A stretch of 64,000 nt of DNA from contig NZ_JAHLEC010000005.1 in the NCBI RefSeq assembly GCF_018861705.1, positions 1-64,000 on the forward strand. Direction: 5' to 3'. The notes beneath the pieces were generated by a model. It saw only the letters and a list, made by a program, of their open reading frames with translations, made no database searches and was not told the origin of the DNA. The stretch is from Clostridium psychrophilum. GTDB taxonomy: Bacteria > Bacillota > Clostridia > Clostridiales > Clostridiaceae. The first letter of the stretch is position 1. Each line of letters starts with the position of its first letter. Positions 37,041 to 46,912 of the stretch are shown piece by piece. A program made the position numbers and the translations under genes.

Positions 37041-37568
37041 ATGGGAGAGGGAAAATCAAATTCAGATAATGGAGAAAAACAAAACAGAAAATTAAGTCAA
37101 CAAGAGATAGTTAGCAATTATGTGAAAAAAGTTATTGGTGAAATGAATGAGCAATATAAGAATACAGATGAAGGTGGTGAAATGGAACAGTTACTTTCTG
37201 GTACCACGGGGACATCAACTACCACCAACACATGTGATAACTATGTTCAATCATTGACTGATAAGGTTACAAATATAAATATCTTAAGATTTGAGTTGGA
37301 CAGATTGCCATTAGATTTTAAAGCAAGAGCTTATTTTGAAAATGATGTAAAACCATTAACAGATACTTTATATACATTAGGTCTTGCATCTCTTGATTTT
37401 TCAGCTACGGCAGCAAGTTTAGCTAATACAAACTTTGGAAGCAGTTCTAAAATAAAAGACGCAATAGATTTAGTTCATGGAGTTAATGAAATTTCGGATG
37501 ACCTAATTAAGGTATTAAGATGTAAAGTTGATAATATGCTCAAACTTGCCAAATATGATTGTAAATGA
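37041..37568 (+). CDS. Uncharacterised Ser/Thr-linker helical protein
   Basis: I do not recognise this 175-residue protein. It has a charged N-terminus, a low-complexity linker (SGTTGTSTTTN near residues 53-63) and a helical C-terminal half with few Cys (two near the linker and end). There is no signal peptide or membrane segment. ATG follows AGGATTAGGAG. It stands alone between hflX and a terminator, next to a trinucleotide repeat. No function can be proposed. Confidence 0.7.
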   Translation: MGEGKSNSDNGEKQNRKLSQQEIVSNYVKKVIGEMNEQYKNTDEGGEMEQLLSGTTGTSTTTNTCDNYVQSLTDKVTNINILRFELDRLPLDFKARAYFENDVKPLTDTLYTLGLASLDFSATAASLANTNFGSSSKIKDAIDLVHGVNEISDDLIKVLRCKVDNMLKLAKYDCK

Positions 37569-37574
37569 TTTTTC

Positions 37575-37650
<76 letters not shown>

Positions 37651-38016
37651 AATAGAAAATCATAAATTTTTTTATGATGACTAGTATATCGAAAAATGGT
37701 AAAGGTAAATAGTATAAAAACTTTGCATGCAATATTATGCTAAAAATATGTTTAGTTTGCAATAAACTACAAAGTAATATTTGTAATTTTGAAAAATATA
37801 GTGCTATAATTAATGATAAGAATATATTATGAGTCTTTTGACAATTGAACTGATAATATGGGTATAAATGATGACAAAAGATTATATAATAGTATTTAAT
37901 CTATTATTTTTATAAAAGAATTAAAATCAATTAAACATTTGTAAGAAAATTGATATCTTAATACAATAAATCATATTTTAATTTGGTAAAATATGAAAAT
38001 TGGGGGAGTGGAAGGA

Positions 38017-38913
38017 ATGACAAAAACCATTTTGCAATATCAAGATGCTTTTAATAGTGTACTAGATAGAATAAAAATTGATGAAACTGTTTTATCAGTA
38101 ATGATTTTTGGAAGTATGGTAACAGGCGATTTATGGGAAGAGTCAGATATTGATTTTATTGTAATTGTTAATAAAAATTTCGAGAAAATTAGAGATATAT
38201 ATACAGAGGAAAAGAATATTCCTGTTCATATTAAACTTATGGGCAAAGAAAAATTCATACAAACTTTCTCCGATAGTTTAAAAGGAGGATATTGGCATAG
38301 AATTTTTTCTGCTTCAAGATTAGTATTTTCAAAAGATATGGACATAACAATTAGATACGATGGTGGTAGGTTTTTCCCAGATATTGATAGGGAACGTTGG
38401 GGATTGTATTTTTTAGGAAAACTCCTAAAAGATATTGGAGTATGTAAAAAATATTTATCAAGCAACGGTATTTATACAGCGTATAGTACAGCTATACGAT
38501 GTACAGAAAAGTATTCAAGATTATTTGTTAATTCATCAGGATATATGATTAGTAAGGATGTTATGGCAATGGCTATAGATTTAAATGATAATCTAAAACA
38601 ATGTACTGATAAATTATTTTTTGAAAAATCTAATACTATAGAAACAATTAAAGAAACTATGACATTTTTAGAGAAAAGTATAAACTCAAGTATTAAAAGT
38701 AATTGTGATTTGCTTTTAAATTATATGAGGGAAAAAGATACATTCTTGAGTTCTGAGGAAATTGTGAATGATGATTTGTTTAAGAATTTTGATATAGATA
38801 TGGAAGAAGTACTTAATAAATTATGGGAAAGAAACATTATAAAAAAAGAAAGTAGAGATTTTAAAATAGACAAGGATAAAATCCTATTTAACCAAAATGT
38901 TTATTTCGTTTAA
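38017..38913 (+). CDS. Nucleotidyltransferase-domain protein
   Basis: This 298-residue protein starts with a minimal nucleotidyltransferase domain: VMIFGSMVTGDLWEESDIDFIVIV gives the GS-x5-GD and the D-x-D metal ligands (SDIDF). The remaining 200 residues are helical and not recognised, similar in layout to aminoglycoside-type or HEPN-linked nucleotidyltransferases. The ATG at 38017 follows GGAAGG. The next gene, a MocR-type regulator, begins 26 bases later, so the two are probably one unit. The substrate is unknown. Confidence 0.75.
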   Translation: MTKTILQYQDAFNSVLDRIKIDETVLSVMIFGSMVTGDLWEESDIDFIVIVNKNFEKIRDIYTEEKNIPVHIKLMGKEKFIQTFSDSLKGGYWHRIFSASRLVFSKDMDITIRYDGGRFFPDIDRERWGLYFLGKLLKDIGVCKKYLSSNGIYTAYSTAIRCTEKYSRLFVNSSGYMISKDVMAMAIDLNDNLKQCTDKLFFEKSNTIETIKETMTFLEKSINSSIKSNCDLLLNYMREKDTFLSSEEIVNDDLFKNFDIDMEEVLNKLWERNIIKKESRDFKIDKDKILFNQNVYFV

Positions 38914-38939
38914 TATTATTGAAACAAATAGGTGAAAAT

Positions 38940-40364
38940 ATGAATAAATATGAGATTAATTTTGATTGTGAAAGCATTAAGTATGTAGAAATATCAAAAC
39001 ATATAAAAAAGATGATTGATGAAAACATTATTGATGATGGTGAGAAGCTACCATCAATAAGAAAATTATCAAAAATATTAATGGTTAATGAGGTCACTGT
39101 TGTTAGTGCCTATAAAAAGCTTGAAGCTGAGGGTTATGCATATCAAAAAATGGGTAGTGGTACTTATGCTAAAAGAAGAGATACTAACATTAAGTTTAAA
39201 AAGGAATATTCTAATACTTTAAGAAAAATATCTGGACATGATTTAAATAATTATGTGGATTTTACTGGAGAGATTAATAGTAGTGAATTTTTCCCAGTAA
39301 CAGTATTTAAAAACGTATTAAACGAGGTTTTAGATAGAGATGGTACGGAGGCTTTTGCTTATAAGGAATCATTGGGGTACGAAGGGCTTAGAAATAGTAT
39401 AAGTAGTTTTTTTTGGAACAATAAGGTGAGCAGCGAAGATATATTGATTCTTTCTGGTGCACAACAGGGTATTGATATAGTAGCAAAATCAATAATAAAT
39501 GTTCATGATAATGTTGTTGTAGAGAAGCCAACCTATGGAGGAGCGTTAACTGTCTTTAAATGGAGAAGGGCTAACATATTTGAAGTTGATATGTTAGAAG
39601 ATGGTATAAATTTACTCCAATTTGAAGAGATACTTAAAAAGGATAAAATAAAGTGTTTCTATGCCATGAGTTATTTTCAAAATCCTACAGGAGCAACCTA
39701 TAGTTTGAGCAAAAAACTAAGAATATTAGAACTCGCTGAGTTGTATGATTTTTATATTGTAGAGGATGATTATTTATCTGAATTAATATATGATAGTAAG
39801 TTATATAGGAGTTTTAAAAGCCTAGATTCAAATGATAGAGTAATATATATAAAGAGCTTTTCGAAAATATTTCTTCCCGGAATAAGGTTAGGATATATGA
39901 TATCACCAGAGAAACATAAAGAGCTAATTCAAAATTCAAAAATAAACACAGACATATCAACTTCAAGTCTTATGCAACGTGCTCTAGATTTATATATTAA
40001 TAAAGACCTTTGGAAAGAGCACATAAGTCGCCTTAATATGGCTTATAAAGAAAAATATAATTTTATGATAAATTGTATTCAAAGATATTTAGGTGATAAG
40101 GTTAGTTATTATAATCCAGGAGGTGGAATTCATTTTTATTTTAAGGTAGCAACTTACTTAAAAATTAACTCCATGGAACTATTTTATATGTGCAAGATTA
40201 GAAAAGTTCTTATTACGCCAGGAGTATTGTTTTATAAGAACGCTCAGGAAGGTAATGATTATTTTAGATTGAGTTTTTCAGAAATAAGAAAATCAAAAAT
40301 AGAAGAAGGAATCAAAATAATTTCAGAGATATTAGATGATAGGTCAAAAATATCTAGAATATAG
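38940..40364 (+). CDS. MocR/PdxR-family regulator (GntR HTH + aminotransferase)
   Basis: This 474-residue protein has an N-terminal GntR winged helix (LPSIRKLSKILMVNEVTVVSAYKKLEAEGYAY) and a fold-type I aminotransferase domain with the PLP-binding Lys in IKSFSKIFLPGIRLGY and the NPTGATYS motif. MocR regulators sense PLP or amino compounds, often controlling vitamin B6 or GABA metabolism. The ATG at 38940 follows AGGTGAA; the TTG at 38919 is weaker. It sits between a nucleotidyltransferase and a HEAT-repeat gene, neither a classical target. Confidence 0.9.
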   Translation: MNKYEINFDCESIKYVEISKHIKKMIDENIIDDGEKLPSIRKLSKILMVNEVTVVSAYKKLEAEGYAYQKMGSGTYAKRRDTNIKFKKEYSNTLRKISGHDLNNYVDFTGEINSSEFFPVTVFKNVLNEVLDRDGTEAFAYKESLGYEGLRNSISSFFWNNKVSSEDILILSGAQQGIDIVAKSIINVHDNVVVEKPTYGGALTVFKWRRANIFEVDMLEDGINLLQFEEILKKDKIKCFYAMSYFQNPTGATYSLSKKLRILELAELYDFYIVEDDYLSELIYDSKLYRSFKSLDSNDRVIYIKSFSKIFLPGIRLGYMISPEKHKELIQNSKINTDISTSSLMQRALDLYINKDLWKEHISRLNMAYKEKYNFMINCIQRYLGDKVSYYNPGGGIHFYFKVATYLKINSMELFYMCKIRKVLITPGVLFYKNAQEGNDYFRLSFSEIRKSKIEEGIKIISEILDDRSKISRI

Positions 40365-40376
40365 GGAGAGAAGCTT

Positions 40377-41036
40377 TTGAAGAAAGGATTAGTAGATATT
40401 GATTGGTTATGCATTAGTAAATATTCCGATGAAGAAATATCTTATTTCTTGTTTTTAGAGGGCAAAACTACGGAGGCCATATGTAAGATTAGAAATTTAG
40501 AAAATGCCATTGTTCAAAAACACATAATAGATGGTAAAATAAAATATAGATTTTTAGTGCATAGCAATGATATTGATGATGTTTTCAAAAGCATTGCCAA
40601 AGCAGGTAAGGAAGATAAAATATTTTTTTTGAATTCAATGAGTGAAGAAAATAAAGAAAAATTAGTAGAGGTAATAAAAACAAATTATGTAGAAATGCAT
40701 CCTAAAGATAAAGAGGTTGCGGTTTGGATTTTAGGGGAATTAAAAGAAAAATCTTCTCTGAGTATTTTAATTAAGGCTTCTGTTTATAAATACATAAATG
40801 TACGTAGAATGGCAGTTTCTGCTATGGGTAAAATTGGAGATATAAGAGCGGAAGGAGCTCTTATTAGAGCACTTAAAGATGATAATCCACAAGTAATCAG
40901 TTATGCTATAAAATCACTCGGAAAGATAAAAAGTGAAAAAGCGATTGTAATAATAAAGAGTATATATAAAAATACAGATAAAAAATACATAATTGAAGCT
41001 GCTCAGAGTTTTTTACTGCTAATGCAAAAGTTATAG
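40377..41036 (+). CDS. HEAT-repeat protein
   Basis: This 219-residue protein begins at TTG after GGGAGAG, 12 bases behind the MocR gene. The first 60 residues are not recognised; residues from about 80 hold HEAT/PBS-type helical repeats (VAVWILGELKEKSSLSILIKA, VRRMAVSAMGKIGDIRAEGALIRALKD, VISYAIKSLGKIKSEKA). No membrane or catalytic motifs are seen. It is probably a protein-binding scaffold. Confidence 0.75.
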   Translation: MKKGLVDIDWLCISKYSDEEISYFLFLEGKTTEAICKIRNLENAIVQKHIIDGKIKYRFLVHSNDIDDVFKSIAKAGKEDKIFFLNSMSEENKEKLVEVIKTNYVEMHPKDKEVAVWILGELKEKSSLSILIKASVYKYINVRRMAVSAMGKIGDIRAEGALIRALKDDNPQVISYAIKSLGKIKSEKAIVIIKSIYKNTDKKYIIEAAQSFLLLMQKL

Positions 41037-41090
41037 ATAAAATTAGAAGTTAATTTTATCTATAACATTTAATATCGATGGGAGAAAGAA

Positions 41091-41753
41091 ATGAGCTATT
41101 TTACAATAAAAGATGAATCAATTGCAGAATTTAAAGAAAAAAAATCTATATTTATTGGACACGGTAAAAGAGTTCAAAGTGAAGACGAGGCTAAAAAATT
41201 TATTGAAAGTGTTAAGAGAGAACATAAACAAGCAAGGCACAATGTTTATGCCTATATCATCGGCGAAAATAAAGAAGTTCAAAGATATAGTGATGATGGT
41301 GAACCTAAAGGCACAGGAGGTATTCCAATGCTTGAAGTCCTAAAAAAGAGTGATTTAACTGATGTAGCAGTTGTAGTTGCTAGGTATTTTGGAGGAATTC
41401 TTTTAGGTACAGGAGGTCTTGCAAGAGCATATTCAAAAGGCACTTCATTAGCTATTAAAGAAGGCGGCGTTGTAGAAAAAGTTAAAGGAATTTTAATAAA
41501 AATTATAATTGAGTATGATTTACTTGGAAAGCTACAACATGTTTGTAGCAGAGAGAACTTCTTTATAGAGCATATAGAGTATACTGATAAAGTTCTAATT
41601 GAAATACTTTGCCAATTTAGTAGATTAGAAAAATTAAAAACAGAAATAACAGAGGTTACGTCTGGCAAGGCTTTGTTTAACGTAGAAGAGATCAAAGTAT
41701 ACTTTAAGTTAGAAAATAGGTTGTACAATAGTATTTCAAATCATTTGCTTTAG
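41091..41753 (+). CDS. YigZ/IMPACT-family protein
   Basis: This 220-residue protein has the IMPACT N-terminal signature: HNVYAYIIGENKEVQRYSDDGEPKGTGG, then VVVARYFGGILLGTGGLARAYSKG, and a ferredoxin-like C-terminal domain. In eukaryotes IMPACT affects translation through GCN1; the bacterial role of YigZ is not settled. ATG follows GGGAGAAAG. It appears monocistronic. Confidence 0.93.
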   Translation: MSYFTIKDESIAEFKEKKSIFIGHGKRVQSEDEAKKFIESVKREHKQARHNVYAYIIGENKEVQRYSDDGEPKGTGGIPMLEVLKKSDLTDVAVVVARYFGGILLGTGGLARAYSKGTSLAIKEGGVVEKVKGILIKIIIEYDLLGKLQHVCSRENFFIEHIEYTDKVLIEILCQFSRLEKLKTEITEVTSGKALFNVEEIKVYFKLENRLYNSISNHLL

Positions 41754-41787
41754 TTTTACAGGAAAAGTAATATATAGTTTCCTTTAT

Positions 41788-41817
41788 TTGAATAGTACTT
41801 TATTTCTATGATATAAT
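41788..41817 (+). promoter_or_regulatory. Sigma-A promoter of yebC
   Basis: TTGAAT (41788-41793) and TATAAT (41812-41817) are spaced by 18 bases, with the start codon about 100 bases downstream at 41921. Confidence 0.65.
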
Positions 41818-41920
41818 GAATTAGTTATGTGCTTATAACTAATTCATAGAGGTATTGCTATTTATTAAAACAGGTTGGAAATATTTCACATACAAAATAA
41901 TTAGTTGGAGGGGATTTAAA

Positions 41921-42661
41921 ATGTCAGGACATTCAAAATGGCACAACATACAACAGAAAAAGGGTAAAATTGATGTTATAAGAGGTAAAGTGTTTACAAA
42001 GCTAGGTAAAGAAATAATAGTGGCAGCAAAGAATGGTGGCTCAAAACTAGATGCTAATGCACATCTTAGAGATGTAGTCGCAAAAGCTAAATCAAACAAT
42101 ATGCCACTAGAAACAATAAATAGAGCAATTAAAAAAGGTGCAGGAGAACTCGAAGGTGTAAACTATGAAGAAATAGTTTATGAGGGATACGGAGCAGAAG
42201 GTGTTGCAATAGTAGTAGTAACATTAACAGATAAAAAAAATAGAAGCGTTGCAACAGTAAGACATGCTTTTGATAGACATCATGGAAATATGGGATCAGC
42301 TGGATGTGTAAGCTGGATGTTTGCTAAAAAGGGACAAATTATCATAGAAAGAACTGATGATATGGATGAAGATGAAGTAATGATGATAGCTCTAGATGCT
42401 GGAGCTGAAGATTTCAATGTTGAAGAAGAAATGTTTGAAATTATAACATCTGTAGAAAGTTTTGGAGAAGTAAGAGAAAGTTTGGAGAAAAAGGGCTTTG
42501 AATTTGCTTCAGCTCAAATCACAATGATACCAGATAATATGATACCAACTAGTATGGAAGGTGCAGCTAAGGTACAAGAACTTATAGATATGCTTGAAGA
42601 TAATGAAGATGTGCAAGATGTATATAACAATGCTGAGTATCCAGAGGAATTTGAAGGATAA
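41921..42661 (+). CDS. YebC/PmpR-family protein
   Basis: This 246-residue protein has the family N-terminus [32 protein letters not shown] and the conserved [22 protein letters not shown] block and the acidic C-terminus. YebC proteins act as translation factors at proline-rich stretches and as DNA-binding regulators in some species. The ATG at 41921 follows GGAGGGG; the ORF extends upstream to 41855 without a site. Confidence 0.96.
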   Translation: MSGHSKWHNIQQKKGKIDVIRGKVFTKLGKEIIVAAKNGGSKLDANAHLRDVVAKAKSNNMPLETINRAIKKGAGELEGVNYEEIVYEGYGAEGVAIVVVTLTDKKNRSVATVRHAFDRHHGNMGSAGCVSWMFAKKGQIIIERTDDMDEDEVMMIALDAGAEDFNVEEEMFEIITSVESFGEVRESLEKKGFEFASAQITMIPDNMIPTSMEGAAKVQELIDMLEDNEDVQDVYNNAEYPEEFEG

Positions 42662-42777
42662 AGTCTTTAAATGGCATAATATGATGGTAAACGTTTAGAA
42701 AAACCATTGTAATTGTAATTAAAGTTTTCCTTGATGATATATGCTGAAAATTGATTTTAGTTGCTAACGATAAATAT

Positions 42778-42826
42778 ACAATCATTCTTTATGTAATCAC
42801 AAATTACACAAGGGGTGATTGTTTTG
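42778..42826 (+). terminator. Terminator after yebC
   Basis: ACAATCA (42778-42784) pairs with TGATTGT (42816-42822), with an inner GTAAT/ATTAC stem, followed by TTTTG. Confidence 0.7.
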
Positions 42827-43878
42827 TTATTAACAGATATATTTAAAAAATAAACACAAAATTATAGAACTAGAAGAAGTAAATCATCATAATTTAATGT
42901 TAAAGCATATGTGAAATTTATGCAATTAAAATATAAAAAACCAATTCATAAAAATATATTCTAATAACCTTAACGGTTATTAAGTGAGAAAATCATAATA
43001 CTTATAGTAAGCTATATGATTATAATGTGATTAGTATTATTAAATTTAATTATGAGCTGTAAGATGTTATATCTTTTGCTTTACAAAATTACCTAAGTAT
43101 ATCCAAAGTGGCTAAGAACGAACATAGAGAAGCTTGATTACCACTGTAGGTGCTAATATTAATCCGGATTTAATTACCCTTAGTTTAATTTGAGTATCAA
43201 AATTATTTATATGTAGTAAGAATATTATAATTATGATGAAAGTTTAATCTAAGTTTCCTTACTTTCACCGTGAAGTGTTGAATTTATCTGATAGTTAAAT
43301 TCATTTGAGTTAAGGCTTAACCTAATACCTTAAATATGAACAGTAGAATAAGCATGCTTACACATATTACTATTATTGATAATAATATTCTAATTTGTTG
43401 TCTCATTTCTACTCCACATCTTAGTTCTATTTTAATATTATCATAATCTAATATATATTGAATTATGTAAAAATTCTTTCTTATGATAATTTATTTTGAT
43501 TTAATAATGATATACAATTAATGTATTAAGATAATGAAAATGTTCAAGAAATGTATCACAATACAGAGTATATTGAGATATTTGAAGTATAGATCGTAAC
43601 ATTGAGATAAATGTTTTCAACTACGGTTAAATTTGCACTGATGTGATTGTTTTATTGATTAATTACGCTAAATAATATCTTTAAATGTAATTATATATAC
43701 ACCGTTAAAGATGTTATTTTATTGTAAATAAATGATGTGCATAATTAGTTTTTTAAGTGCACAGGTTATAAACCCAATATTTGCTAAACATATTTGTTTA
43801 TGTTATCATGTTCAAATGATCAAATTTTAACATAATATATTTAAAGAAAAAATGTTATTATGTGAGGGGGATGGAAAA
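42827..43878. other. 1-kb gene-poor region after yebC
   Basis: No long open frame exists here. The region contains a short hydrophobic ORF on the minus strand (43317-43406) and a dyad TGAATTTA...TTAAATTCA at 43279-43303. The stretch 43080-43200 is less AT-rich and may be structured, but matches no RNA class I know. The rest is AT-rich spacer with GAGGGGG before 43879. Confidence 0.4.
43317..43406 (-). CDS. Possible 29-residue hydrophobic peptide
   Basis: An ATG preceded by GTGGAG six bases upstream opens a 29-residue frame: MRQQIRILLSIIVICVSM then LILLFIFKVLG. A basic start followed by one hydrophobic segment is the form of small membrane peptides, including type I toxins, but no antitoxin RNA is demonstrated. 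It may be a chance frame. Confidence 0.3.
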   Translation of the reverse strand: MRQQIRILLSIIVICVSMLILLFIFKVLG

Positions 43879-45120
43879 TTGAACAAAAAATTATTTTCAG
43901 CCATAATGGCAATTGTTGTAACTATGAGCTTTAGTTTTAATAGCGTATATGCAGATTCTGTGTCTGATAAGGCAAAAATTCAGCAGGTTCAAACTCAAAG
44001 AAATGACCTTGAAAATAAAGTCGAGATGATGAATAATCATATTGAAACAATTATGTCTAAAACCAATAGCAATGAAAAGAATATAACTTTAACACAAAAA
44101 AATATTAAAAAAACTAAAATAGATATTAAAAAATCAGAGGCTAATATTAAACAAGCACAGGTTATTTTTGATAAAAGAATGAGAGTTATGTATATGAATG
44201 GGTCGTCAAGTTATATAAACATTATGTTAGACTCAAATGGCATAGATGATTTTATATCTAGATTAGAGAACATTAAAAAAATAGTAAACTTTGATCAAAA
44301 AGTTATTGATGATTTGAAAAGAAAAGAGACGGCTATTAATTTAAAGAAGGTAGAATTAGATACAGGAAATAAAAAGTTGTTATCCTTGAGAGTTGATAAT
44401 AAAAAGAATTTAGCTGATTTAACGAAACAAAAATTAGCTCAAAAGGTATTGGTATCAAAATTAGATGCTCAAGAAAAACAATACGGTGCGCAACTGGTAA
44501 TAGATGAAGCAACTGCAAAAAGACAAGCCATATTAGATAGACAAGCTATTGTAGATAGGCAAGCTAACATAGCAAGACAATCGTCTGTAGACAAACAAAA
44601 TGCTGCATCAAAACAATTGTTAGTTAATTCAAAAAAAGTTAGTAATAAACAGGAAAAATCTCAAAAACAAGTTATAAAAACAACTGAACCAACTAGGTCT
44701 ACTACAGTACAGACGAGACCTATAGTAAGTAAAAATGCTGCAATTCAATATACAGCAAGCGATTTGAACTTGTTGGCTAGATTGATAACTGCTGAAGCCG
44801 GTGGAGAATCTTATAATGCACAGGTAGCGGTAGGTGCAGTAGTTGTAAATAGGGTTAAGAGTAGCAGTTTTCCAAACACAATAAGTGCTGTTATTAATCA
44901 AAAGACAAGTGGAAATTACGAGTTTACGCCGGTACTAAATGGCAACATTAATAGAACGGCACAGGCAAATGCTGTTAAGGCTGCAAACGAATCACTTAGT
45001 GGAAATGATCCAACAAGTAATGCACTGTTTTTCTATAGTGGTAATGCTCCTACGGGATTGACTTCACCACAACCATTTTCTATAAAAATAGATAATATGA
45101 CATTTATTAATATGTCATAA
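43879..45120 (+). CDS. Exported SleB-type cell-wall hydrolase with coiled coil
   Basis: The TTG at 43879 gives a 413-residue protein with a signal peptide (NKKLFSAIMAIVVTMSFSFNSVYA). A long coiled coil of about 190 residues follows (Lys-, Asn-, Glu-rich, like PcsB/CwlO regulators), then an Ala/Gln-rich stretch with RQAI repeats, then a Hydrolase_2 (SleB/CwlJ) domain: LLARLITAEAGGESYNAQVAVGAVVVNRV, with the catalytic Glu in TAEAGGE. It should cut peptidoglycan during growth or germination, controlled by the coiled coil. An ATG at 43871 is out of frame. Confidence 0.9.
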   Translation: MNKKLFSAIMAIVVTMSFSFNSVYADSVSDKAKIQQVQTQRNDLENKVEMMNNHIETIMSKTNSNEKNITLTQKNIKKTKIDIKKSEANIKQAQVIFDKRMRVMYMNGSSSYINIMLDSNGIDDFISRLENIKKIVNFDQKVIDDLKRKETAINLKKVELDTGNKKLLSLRVDNKKNLADLTKQKLAQKVLVSKLDAQEKQYGAQLVIDEATAKRQAILDRQAIVDRQANIARQSSVDKQNAASKQLLVNSKKVSNKQEKSQKQVIKTTEPTRSTTVQTRPIVSKNAAIQYTASDLNLLARLITAEAGGESYNAQVAVGAVVVNRVKSSSFPNTISAVINQKTSGNYEFTPVLNGNINRTAQANAVKAANESLSGNDPTSNALFFYSGNAPTGLTSPQPFSIKIDNMTFINMS

Positions 45121-45193
45121 AGCTGAATATAGTATACTTTTACCATTTTTATACATAAAATTTCTTAATTATATTCTAATTTCAAAATTAATA

Positions 45194-45305
45194 CTTGAGC
45201 AGGAGAAATCTTGCTCTTTTTTTTATTCAACTAGAATATCTTAGGCGTATTTTCCATCGTTGAGTTTTAACACTAAAAAAGTAGGAGAAATCCTGCTTTT
45301 TTTAG
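45194..45305 (+). terminator. Two successive terminators
   Basis: GAGCAGGAGAAATCTTGCTC (45194-45213) and the AAAAAGTAGGA...TCCTGCTTTTTTT hairpin (about 45278-45304) share a GGAGAAATC loop and each end in a T run. They isolate the hydrolase gene from the next one. Confidence 0.85.
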
Positions 45306-45442
45306 TTTGACATATATGAATTTTATTAAAAGCTAAAAGATATTCTAACAAAATTTTGTAATAATTGTAAAATATTATTTTGATTATGATATAATATGGA
45401 TATATAAAAGCTGATAAAATAATTATGTACGAGGTGAATAAG

Positions 45443-46540
45443 GTGAAGGGTATTAGTAATTTCTTAAAAAATATGTTAATTAATGATTTAGAACGAAAGG
45501 CATATTATGAAAGTAAGAAAATATTAGAAAAAGGAAAACCTATTTATGTATCAACACAAAAATGGTTAGATATTCGTAAAGTTGCTATAAATGAATTCCT
45601 AGGAGAAAATCGAAATTGTAAAAATGTTAGAGAACTCGAAGCTAGTACATGTTATAAATTTTTGAATAATAATAAGCCCTCTTATATTAAACACAATGAA
45701 TGGAATTATATATTGAAAAAGTCTACTGAAGTATTAGAAGAACAAATTAAAAAAATAATTTTGGAGATAAATTATTACAACGATTTTACGGTGCTTTTAG
45801 GTTTAGTTAGGCCTAAAAATATTAAACAAAATATATGGGATATAATGCAAAATAAAATTTCTGATTTATTTATATTATTAAAAAAACACAATGCTAGTCA
45901 ATATTGTTTTAATACAGATAAAATAATAGATCTACTAAAAGAAAAAAAACAAGCTGGAATGGCAGAAGATAAATGGTCAGATTATTATGATTTTTTAAAA
46001 AAATTATATTTGCAAAATTTATTAAACAAATTATATTCCGTAAAGTCACCAATTGAATTTATAAATAATCTTCCATTAGATTATCTAGAAGTTGAAAAAA
46101 TATATGAATTAAAGCGTGAAGCATATAGATTACAATTACTAGCCTTTAAAATATTTTGTTATGCTAATAATCCCAAAGAATTAATTAAAAAGAAAAAACC
46201 TTCTTGGATAAAAGATATTGATTTTAAAATAATAGTATTAGATATAAAGGGTAAAATTGAGATTGATGAAAAGAGAGAAGAATATAAGGAAAAATTACAA
46301 TTAATCAATGAAATTTTAAGATGCAATGAATTACAGATGACTATACCAAAAAACATAAATCAAGAAGACTGGTCATACTTATGTAATTTACAAAACAGTA
46401 TAAGGGATAAAATCCGTAATAATAAGAAAAATGGAATTGTATTGAATAATAAAAAAGAAAAACTAATTGAAGATGAAGAAGAAACAAAATATATAAAAAG
46501 AATCACAAATATAATAAGGGATAATAAATTTGTACATTAG
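45443..46540 (+). CDS. Novel protein of about seven 46-residue repeats
   Basis: I do not recognise this 365-residue protein. It is Lys- and Asn-rich, with no signal or membrane segment. A pattern K-P-x2-I-x4-W-x2-I recurs: Trp41 (GKPIYVSTQKWLDI), Trp87 (NKPSYIKHNEWNYI), Trp132 (RPKNIKQNIWDIM), Trp178 (KQAGMAEDKWSDYY), a weak unit near 220, Phe261 (KKPSWIKDIDFKII) and Trp310 (IPKNINQEDWSYL), spaced by 45-49 residues. Between units lie amphipathic helices, so a helical solenoid is likely. GTG at 45443 follows ACGAGGTG; an ATG at 45425 overlaps no site. It is followed by a strong terminator. Confidence 0.75.
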   Translation: MKGISNFLKNMLINDLERKAYYESKKILEKGKPIYVSTQKWLDIRKVAINEFLGENRNCKNVRELEASTCYKFLNNNKPSYIKHNEWNYILKKSTEVLEEQIKKIILEINYYNDFTVLLGLVRPKNIKQNIWDIMQNKISDLFILLKKHNASQYCFNTDKIIDLLKEKKQAGMAEDKWSDYYDFLKKLYLQNLLNKLYSVKSPIEFINNLPLDYLEVEKIYELKREAYRLQLLAFKIFCYANNPKELIKKKKPSWIKDIDFKIIVLDIKGKIEIDEKREEYKEKLQLINEILRCNELQMTIPKNINQEDWSYLCNLQNSIRDKIRNNKKNGIVLNNKKEKLIEDEEETKYIKRITNIIRDNKFVH

Positions 46541-46572
46541 GTATACGAATAAAGTAATTAATTATTATAGTT

Positions 46573-46616
46573 AAACACCTTAATGTATCAATAATTATTG
46601 ATATACTAAGGTGTTT
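46573..46616. terminator. Terminator after the repeat-protein gene
   Basis: AAACACCTTAATGTATCAAT (from 46573) pairs with the segment ending at 46616, nearly perfectly, around an AATT centre. Confidence 0.85.
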
Positions 46617-46629
46617 CTAAGCTGATATA

Positions 46630-46782
46630 TGGGGCACTAAAATATTCTATATTTATACAACTAAGATTGTTAATAATAGTTATTATTAACAATTCATTTT
46701 TATTTTTGTCACTATACTGACATAAAAATAAGCTAATATAAGGACATAGAAAGTAATTGATTTTTATTAATTAGACGCCCCA
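46630..46782. repeat. 153-bp element with inverted ends
   Basis: TGGGGCACTAA (46630-46640) is matched by TTAGACGCCCCA (46771-46782) as near-perfect inverted ends. Inside lie a 26-base palindrome TTGTTAATAATAGTTATTATTAACAA (46667-46692, given as its halves) and a TGTCA...TGACA hairpin. This could be a MITE or a structured RNA; nothing in the window pairs with it. Confidence 0.4.
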
Positions 46783-46912
46783 CTTTAATTAAATATAAAT
46801 ACTTAGAGAACTGGTTAATATAATCGGTTCTTTTTAGTTATTTAATAATATTATGCTTTTTTATACATATAATACCTTTGCTTTGAATATAAAATAAAGG
46901 GGGTGGAAACTT

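Noticed and set aside
46667-46692. Palindrome as a Rex operator
   Set aside because: Rex sites have TTGTTAA-N4-TTAACAA; here the halves are not spaced that way and no redox gene follows.
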